From: Schistosoma haematobium
Taxonomy: Eukaryota > Platyhelminthes > Trematoda > Strigeidida > Schistosomatidae
Direction: 5' to 3'
Assembly (NCBI RefSeq): GCF_000699445.3
Contig: NC_067197.1
Location: forward strand, 10,670,152 to 10,734,151
DNA: 64,000 bases
This document shows positions 61,901 through 64,000 of this stretch, one piece after another; position 1 is the first letter of the stretch, and each line of letters opens with the position of its first letter. Below the pieces are notes generated by a model. It did not search any database and was not told where the DNA came from. It worked only from the letters and a program-made list of their open reading frames with translations. Made by a program: the position numbers and the translations under genes.

Positions 61901-62963
61901 CATTCAATTACAAGAAGTCATTGACGGCCTAAATAGCTTACTGATATCGTCTCAGTCTATGAAACTGGATGACCAGAGATAGAGTCCGTTAGAAAGCATC
62001 AAGCCCTTTAACATTTAACGTACACCTTGCCAGTGAATGCTAACTAGCACAAAATCTTGGTTCAGGGTTTTCTGTAGACTAAATTCAACTACCTTACATT
62101 TTAAAATAATGGTTGCGATGTCGATTAACTTAAACTAGTGACCACATTGCAACCTGATCAGTAGAGTTCAGTCAGCACTAAAAAGACTACGCAAACATGA
62201 AAGTGATCATTACTCAGTGATCAATCGATTGTATAACTTTTATGATACTGTTAGTCAATAATTTCGGAGTATATTAATTTCAACACTTATAATCAGTCAT
62301 TTATTTGTTTTCTTAAATCCTTGGCTGTTCAATGAATCTTCTGTACATTTGTCATTATATGAAACCTGCCTTAATTCACATAAATCCAGTACTGGTTAAG
62401 TTCTGTTGATTGTCGAACTCTATGAAGCTCTTTGAGTCTCAGTTTAAGAAGAACGGAAAGATAAAATACTTTTCTTAGTCCGTTAAATTCAGTTCTTATA
62501 ACTTATACTGAATGTTTGGTTTCACTATTTGATCATCTTTAGACTAAATTATCTTATTTAAAAAATGACCTCTTAGAATTTTGAGTAGACCTGTAAATCG
62601 CTGATTCATAACCTCGAGATAAGAGTTGTAGTTTCCTAGTCAAAATAAACACCATGTAATCGAGTTCTTTTTATATCTTGAATACATTCAGATATCTTAT
62701 TAAAGTCAATGGTTTATTAGGGAGATTAACTTTAAGCTTTAATTATTATGTAATAGCTTTATTATTTTATACATTTATTCTTTTCATTTCAGACTGCTAC
62801 AGATGAATACAAAAGAACATGAATTTCTAATGTTTCAGGCTATAAGTGAATGTATGGCAGATCAAGGTGAATATCATCCTTTGATAGCTGAATGGCTAGT
62901 AATTTTAGCACTATCTTTACAAAAACCACTTAATGGTCATAATAATGAATTAGATGAAATAAA
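28474..62963 (+). CDS. large STAND/NACHT-like P-loop NTPase with TPR-like C-terminus, 3' end off window
   Basis: Sixteen exons chain in phase: 28474-28920, 28954-29136, 30060-30214, 31753-31948, 32981-33307, 35170-35383, 36588-37094, 38219-38546, 44996-45376, 48162-48837, 50631-50985, 52118-52160, 56208-56329, 57884-58127, 60474-60651 and 62793-62963. They total about 1,509 residues. Residues near 349-356 form Walker A (GQPGVGKT) and near 487-493 Walker B (VIVIIDG followed by acidic residues), giving an AAA/STAND-type ATPase. Residues before Walker A form an alpha/beta domain; those after are mostly helical. Exon 16 holds GEYHPLIAEWLVILALSL, resembling kinesin-light-chain-type TPR units. The order alpha/beta domain, NTPase, helical region, TPR recalls nephrocystin-3, a ciliary protein, but sequence identity cannot be checked here. 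The true start codon is not settled. Confidence 0.8.
28921..28953 (+). other. 33-bp intron in the NTPase gene
   Basis: GTAAGTTAAG to CTAG; its removal joins DSF to IMKSLFESDI in phase. Without splicing the first exon ends at a TAA within the donor. Confidence 0.75.
28954..29136 (+). CDS. NTPase gene exon 2
   Basis: Reads IMKSLFESDIPQNGHCITES and LMELLPFFAYERVLGTSRFK, then KPSVNFK. The donor GTAAGT is at 29137, phase 2. It completes the N-terminal alpha/beta domain. Confidence 0.75.
29137..30059 (+). other. NTPase gene intron
   Basis: AT-rich, GTAAGT to AAAG; no embedded element seen. Confidence 0.55.
30060..30214 (+). CDS. NTPase gene exon 3
   Basis: Reads SLTRQNMLRSLLSGNGLDVY and DYEDYKFTGFVLENELVKLK. 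The acceptor is CAAAG at 30059. The donor is probably GTGGGT at 30215, phase 1, chosen because it keeps frame with exon 4. Confidence 0.65.
31464..31534. repeat. 71-bp exact direct repeat, copy 1
   Basis: Identical over 71 bp to 32587-32657. It starts ttatgaagcaagatttt and ends aatacagtttagaat. It lies in the intron before exon 4 of the NTPase gene. Confidence 0.95.
31753..31948 (+). CDS. NTPase gene exon 4
   Basis: Reads GPASEFVLPGHIRKLEDVLD, SALNDENDSISSVNNILDLY and ILEDWSCKLKRSDQRLR. The acceptor is TTACAG and the donor GTAGTA, phase 2. The introns on both sides carry the same 71-bp sequence. Confidence 0.72.
32587..32657. repeat. 71-bp exact direct repeat, copy 2
   Basis: Second copy of the repeat, in the intron after exon 4, same orientation, 1,123 bp downstream. 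The flanks are unrelated. Confidence 0.95.
32981..33307 (+). CDS. NTPase gene exon 5 (Walker A)
   Basis: Reads NISKKSEHDSSRNRILLISG, QPGVGKTRFLTNWLNKRKSN and further to RTARYKNG. GQPGVGKT is a Walker A motif preceded by a hydrophobic strand. An acceptor at 32961 would break the phase with exon 4, whereas TTTAG at 32980 keeps it. The donor is GTTACA at 33308. Confidence 0.85.
33308..36587 (+). other. NTPase gene introns around exon 6
   Basis: Apart from exon 6, AT-rich introns with no recognised repeat. Confidence 0.55.
35170..35383 (+). CDS. NTPase gene exon 6 (Walker B)
   Basis: Reads ELNSSLATLLSGLTSEQEDF, ERARQLRQLGSRLFTSLSPT and PVIVIIDGLEYLEDPLAETA. The hydrophobic VIVIID followed by acidic residues is a Walker B strand. 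The acceptor GCAG at 35169 rather than CAG at 35165 keeps frame. The donor GTAAGT is in phase 0. Confidence 0.85.
36588..37094 (+). CDS. NTPase gene exon 7 (sensor region, helical linker)
   Basis: Reads VKCIDWLFSCHPRTKETDIN, then PSRTRFILTCSSSHYINHQL, a sensor-like strand after Walker B, then EYSSVLGLKENMS and helical segments to ENALAQ. The exon likely ends at CAG followed by GCAAGT, a GC donor, phase 0. An alternative GT donor at 37121 is possible. Confidence 0.78.
37095..38218 (+). other. NTPase gene intron with probable GC donor
   Basis: Begins GCAAGT after CAG and ends GATTAG. Otherwise featureless AT-rich sequence. Confidence 0.5.
38219..38546 (+). CDS. NTPase gene exon 8
   Basis: Reads KIFIHELYITSFGFDSTNNR, DDYIERLLATQSIRQLLLCL and LLQKSTTQLFK. 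Acceptor GATTAG, donor GTAAAT, phase 1. The 6.4-kb intron that follows contains the inverted SINE and the C/B mosaic. Confidence 0.8.
39778..39928. repeat. long inverted repeat of SINE ends with hammerhead remnant in the loop
   Basis: Two arms of about 55 bp (39,780-39,834 and 39,870-39,926) are reverse complements with few mismatches; the inner part (gaccaccgttggaaacctgg and its complement) is perfect. The 35-bp centre carries gtcct-acaat-aggac followed by GAAAC, the helix II and GAAA part of a hammerhead core. The arms match the 3' end of the SINE at 60.9 kb. Confidence 0.85.
40165..41738 (+). mobile_element. family C non-LTR element, 5' part (leader, endonuclease, linker)
   Basis: The leader at 40,165-40,300 is shared with C1. 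The endonuclease reads MGAWNVRTVLETGKTSQIAA, YNLAVLGINETRWT, LTILIGDLNSKVGMDNTGYE and a degraded DHxLVV segment. The linker continues to IQEQRNRWVQHFEKLLNRPY. Frameshifts and stops are frequent. The sequence breaks off at about 41,738, where a minus-strand piece of the same family begins. Confidence 0.75.
41739..42436 (-). mobile_element. family C non-LTR element, 3' part of the ORF, inverted
   Basis: The minus strand reads SLSLNVHKGKRNILKHNTKN, VILDGETLEEVESFMYLGGI, NTNIKSVLLYGAKAWRTATT, INSYLLKKLKVRWPDTISNN and finally AQERFSWRILVRV, the RT thumb and C-terminal domain. It meets the plus-strand 5' part tail-to-tail at 41,738 and family B at 42,436. No 3' UTR or tail is seen. Confidence 0.72.
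42437..44150 (-). mobile_element. RTE-like family B element (B2), rearranged
   Basis: A minus-strand copy about as similar to B1 as a sister insertion. It runs from [11 protein letters not shown] near 44,120 to [13 protein letters not shown] near 42,450 and stops abruptly inside the ORF, so the 3' UTR and tail are missing. The 5' neighbour is an endonuclease piece of the same family in opposite orientation. Confidence 0.82.
42495..44120 (-). pseudogene. B2 endonuclease end/reverse transcriptase with nonsense codons
   Basis: Reads the linker [20 protein letters not shown] and [24 protein letters not shown] then replaces a Trp codon near 43,746, and a TAG at 43562-43560 sits at exactly the same codon as in B1. 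The rest is open: [77 protein letters not shown]. The RT core including YADD is intact. A stop replaces the arginine codon that follows DEINA. Confidence 0.85.
44151..44327 (+). mobile_element. inverted 5' endonuclease segment of family B
   Basis: The plus strand reads VLYRQLSVLLQKVRSTDIVV, LAGDLSAQVG and ESRLGGRWGLVGRRTDNGD, the endonuclease segment that should lie upstream of the adjoining B2 piece. It is in opposite orientation. The join lies between about 44,125 and 44,170. Confidence 0.78.
44328..44425 (-). mobile_element. family C linker fragment
   Basis: The reverse complement matches 41,325-41,407 of the family C copy with few changes (cgcaagatgcatcatcat, gaaaccctggccacgattt). It is a short, separate piece of the mosaic. 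Confidence 0.8.
44996..45376 (+). CDS. NTPase gene exon 9
   Basis: Reads ISNSVDWTVGLVGLVFHTLV, RFTWSNDIMYQEEDENSGFK and GYLKFNHEIIYLVVRQLLAR. The last part looks like a winged-helix ending. The acceptor is TTTAG at 44995 and the donor GTAAGT, phase 1. Confidence 0.82.
45377..47591 (+). other. NTPase gene intron upstream of SB2
   Basis: AT-rich, nothing recognised. Confidence 0.55.
47603..48130 (+). mobile_element. short non-autonomous element SB2 with family B tail
   Basis: Second copy of the repeat at 4.5 kb, about 525 bp, flanked by an 11-bp duplication atttttttgcc (47592-47602 and 48131-48141). It ends gtgtggtgcatatgtatt and ttgtatcaatatctgtg, then AAAAT repeats. It lies directly upstream of exon 10 of the NTPase gene, in the sense direction. 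Confidence 0.8.
48162..48837 (+). CDS. NTPase gene exon 10
   Basis: The largest exon, 225 residues: DNGATGIHLPLITTALKWST, SRRHLQIVSKTSNQPLSNYS, RIGRTIEAALSLTQSRN, an Asn/Ser-rich low-complexity part and FLSRLVITQIEMICIVNNPN. Mostly helical. Acceptor TTTCAG at 48161, with the SB2 insertion ending just upstream. Confidence 0.83.
50631..50985 (+). CDS. NTPase gene exon 11
   Basis: Reads FLLCLAFPTYTTDIFTGSIQ, LLVALWQIIHNSFMLIDKFH and ITKLNELAQRALDHLQSKKY, with an Asn/Ser-rich stretch between. Acceptor TTTCAG, donor GTAAGT, phase 0. Confidence 0.8.
52118..52160 (+). CDS. NTPase gene exon 12, 43-bp microexon
   Basis: Reads SDLPNISYSFSQLN between TTTCAG and GTTAGT, changing phase 0 to phase 1. That is exactly what exons 11 and 13 require, and this is the main support for it. 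Confidence 0.65.
53755..53898 (-). mobile_element. tRNA-derived SINE, 3' part (interrupted by A2)
   Basis: On the minus strand the sequence continues the SINE at 56.0 kb. It includes a degraded B-box region (gggttcttcagtctcg side), then ctaggacgaaacgg, the GAAAC half of a hammerhead core, and the cttccag 3' end shared with the copies at 39.8 and 60.9 kb. Confidence 0.72.
54808..54994 (+). repeat. tandem array of ~37-bp units inside the LTR
   Basis: Imperfect units beginning near 54,847, 54,885, 54,922 and 54,959, each with tcaattgatgaac and gattaaatgt. A weaker unit lies near 54,808. Upstream of the TATA box, so in the expected U3. Confidence 0.75.
55027..55034 (+). promoter_or_regulatory. 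TATA box of the solo LTR
   Basis: TATAAATA about 270 bp into the LTR, after the tandem array and before the CTTG/CTCG-rich stretch; the likely U3/R boundary element. Inferred from position and sequence only. Confidence 0.5.
55802..56050 (-). mobile_element. tRNA-derived SINE, 5' part (interrupted by A2)
   Basis: The minus strand runs from about 56,050 through ggagctaatctgtgttggg to a tRNA-like segment gccggttcactgatctaga with A-box character, up to the A2 insertion. It matches the 5' part of the SINE at 61 kb. Confidence 0.75.
56208..56329 (+). CDS. NTPase gene exon 13
   Basis: Reads DLSGENNLESLVWIIGELIY and YLGNELISVQILSKLAACFI, helical. Acceptor TTTACAG, donor GTAAGT after GAC, phase 0. 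Confidence 0.8.
56872..57016 (-). mobile_element. family C leader fragment with CTTA repeat
   Basis: The reverse complement (tctcaagcccgggtaaagg, then cttgctaaaaaaagctaac) matches the family C leader at 40,170-40,260. It adjoins five CTTA units. Only the 5' untranslated part is present. Confidence 0.65.
57205..57605 (+). mobile_element. short non-autonomous element SB3 with family B tail, 5'-truncated
   Basis: Third copy of the SB repeat, starting inside the repeat at ccacgcgtatac and running to gtgtggcgcatatatattt and AAAAT repeats. No clear target duplication was seen. It lies in the intron before exon 14. Confidence 0.78.
57884..58127 (+). CDS. NTPase gene exon 14
   Basis: Reads RKTLCKADILQLSHLGLSVV, NKLRYLRNEVNESIDDHFML and FMEHRISTAL. 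Amphipathic helices spaced like helical repeats. Acceptor CACAG, donor GTATGT, phase 1. Confidence 0.82.
58128..60473 (+). other. NTPase gene intron
   Basis: AT-rich, no element or gene recognised. Confidence 0.5.
60474..60651 (+). CDS. NTPase gene exon 15
   Basis: Reads AYIKMYRLESVIGLTESGNE, FEYQICQTIQETKQYNSQSI and DRTLLAISMYLLAKIR, resembling the helix pairs of TPR units. Acceptor TTACAG, donor GTAAGC, phase 2. Confidence 0.82.
60935..61290 (-). mobile_element. nearly complete tRNA-derived SINE with hammerhead remnant
   Basis: On the minus strand: a 5' part (61,290-61,120), a tRNA-like head with gccggctcaatggtctaga (A-box type) and ggttcgaatccc (B box, 61,060-61,050), then gtgcactgttgaggagttcc and ctgacgaaacgg. 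The last resembles a hammerhead core in which CUGAUGA is mutated, followed by cttccaggt and the 3' end. Known schistosome Sm-alpha SINEs have this design; the copy appears catalytically dead. Confidence 0.78.
61291..62792 (+). other. NTPase gene intron downstream of the SINE
   Basis: AT-rich, no element or gene recognised. Confidence 0.5.
62793..62963 (+). CDS. NTPase gene exon 16 (TPR-like), last in window
   Basis: Reads LLQMNTKEHEFLMFQAISEC and MADQGEYHPLIAEWLVILAL, with the HPxxAxxLxxLAxxL pattern of kinesin-light-chain-type TPRs. Donor GTATGT, phase 2. At least one further exon lies beyond the right edge. Confidence 0.8.
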
Positions 62964-63529
62964 GTATGTTAGTTTAAAGAAAATATTTTTACTTTTGAAA
63001 TACACAAATGAAAAATAACTATCATATTAAACAGTTATTTGGCAAATATTTTAAATTGTTTTTGTGCTATTTGGCTACAGCAAATGCGATAAATCCGCAA
63101 CATAACCAAGATATTAGAAAGACTAACATGAAGTTGTGAATAAATAATTAGCTAATGAATAAGAAATAGAGACTAACATACGATCTTATGCTAATTTAAA
63201 GGAACAATACTTAGAATATATTTTGAAAAGCAGTTCTATTATCATCTAACTATTGTCCAGTCACCTTTAACTAATACACTGTCCATAAAAAGCATACTCA
63301 ACTACCTTTAGACTTCAAATACACTTCAAAATTATCATAATCATAAATTTGATTTTATTTTAATGGTTATTGAGGTTAGATCAGTAACAGAAAAGTAGTA
63401 ATGACGACCTATATGTTTTTACGGCCAATATAAGCAATAAACTGTTGGTCGATTCTTCAATAATCTTTATTTTCATCTGTGGTTAACTCATCTGTTAACA
63501 GACAATTAACTTATAGCCAATCTATTTTG
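62964..63529 (+). other. NTPase gene intron, last in window
   Basis: AT-rich; its right end grades into the CR1/jockey-like fragment. Confidence 0.5.
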
Positions 63530-64000
63530 CTTGAATATAGTACCTTTGTTGGTCTGTTGGTAATAGTCTTACGCTTAATCCGTCTAAATGTTAACTTTAG
63601 CATGAGACATGAACGGCATCTAAACACCATTTCGAGATCCCATAATGCTTGTGCCATTGGAGACTCTTTGATAAACACAATGTCGAAGGTCAATTGTCTT
63701 GGTGTTACCTTTTCCTCTGATCTGTCTTGGTCTTCCCACGATTTATTGTTATCAAAGAAAGTGTTTCACCTCACTTACTACATAAAGAGGTTGCATGCTC
63801 TTGGAATTACTTGTCATTTACTCTTACAATTTGTCAATTCATGCATATTACCTATTATTCTTTACTGTTCTCCATTATTCTTTTCCGGGCTTTTGAGAAA
63901 AGTCTTTGATGTATTGCGGAGAGTGCTGAAGGCAGTTAGCAAGGTGTGTGGTGAATCTTTCGAGATCATAATTAATATGGTTGTGGATAGACATCTAAAG
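63530..64000 (+). mobile_element. CR1/jockey-like RT fragment at right edge
   Basis: Reads NSLTLNPSKC, then after a frame break SMRHERHLNTISRSHNACAI, GDSLINTMSKVNCLGVTFSS, DLSWSSHDLL, VFHLTYYIKRLHALGITCHL, RRVLKAVSKVCGESFEIIIN and MVVDRHLK to the edge. This is the RT palm-thumb region; the SKVNCLGVTFSSDLSWSSH segment is open for over 100 codons. Upstream parts are degraded. Confidence 0.78.

Overview
This is an AT-rich, intron-rich animal locus crowded with retrotransposon debris. It is most likely from a blood fluke (Schistosomatidae, probably Schistosoma). The reasons are several consecutive introns of only 27-38 bp near the 5' end of a conserved gene, endonuclease/reverse-transcriptase non-LTR elements of RTE-like type, CR1/jockey-like relics, and tRNA-derived SINEs carrying hammerhead-ribozyme remnants of the kind known from schistosomes (Sm-alpha). 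No bacterial-style genes, operons or CRISPR arrays are present, and the species cannot be told from the sequence alone.

Two host genes diverge from the middle. The minus-strand gene (14,969 down past base 1) is a KIF23/MKLP1-type mitotic kinesin, the motor of the centralspindlin complex. I could chain 13 exons whose phases all agree. They cover the motor P-loop, switch I, switch II, the neck, an RSRS phospho-motif and the start of the Arf-binding tail; the C-terminus lies beyond the left edge. The plus-strand gene (about 28,474 to beyond 62,963) encodes a large P-loop NTPase of STAND/NACHT-like design. It has Walker A in exon 5, Walker B in exon 6 and a long helical, TPR-like C-terminal part. 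Sixteen exons with fully compatible phases give about 1,500 residues without reaching a stop. Its layout recalls nephrocystin-3, but that name is tentative.

The 13.5 kb between the two genes and most of the large introns hold repeats. From left to right these are: an RTE-like element (A1) nested in an older one (D1) at 0.5-3.7 kb; a SINE-like element at 4.5-5.0 kb; a nearly complete RTE-like element (B1) at 5.6-8.6 kb; D2 at 13.0-13.5 kb; an endonuclease relic (C1) and a CR1-like relic at 15.6-18.6 kb; a degraded jockey/CR1-like C-terminus at 21.6-22.0 kb; D3 at 22.6-24.5 kb; an inverted SINE hairpin at 39.8 kb; a scrambled mosaic of families C and B at 40.2-44.4 kb; a second SINE-like copy at 47.6-48.1 kb; a SINE holding an RTE-like element that itself holds a solo LTR at 53.8-56.1 kb; further short relics at 56.9-57.6 kb; a nearly complete tRNA-derived SINE at 60.9-61.3 kb; and a non-LTR RT fragment running off the right edge.

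The main observations are: a family of short non-autonomous elements that borrow the 3' tail of RTE-like family B; a premature stop shared by two family B copies; a triple nested insertion with intact target-site duplications; a 5'-inverted copy suggestive of twin priming; a long hairpin whose loop keeps half of a hammerhead core; an exact 71-bp repeat in the two introns flanking one exon; and a SINE insertion 31 bp from a splice acceptor. Family letters A-D are labels used only here.
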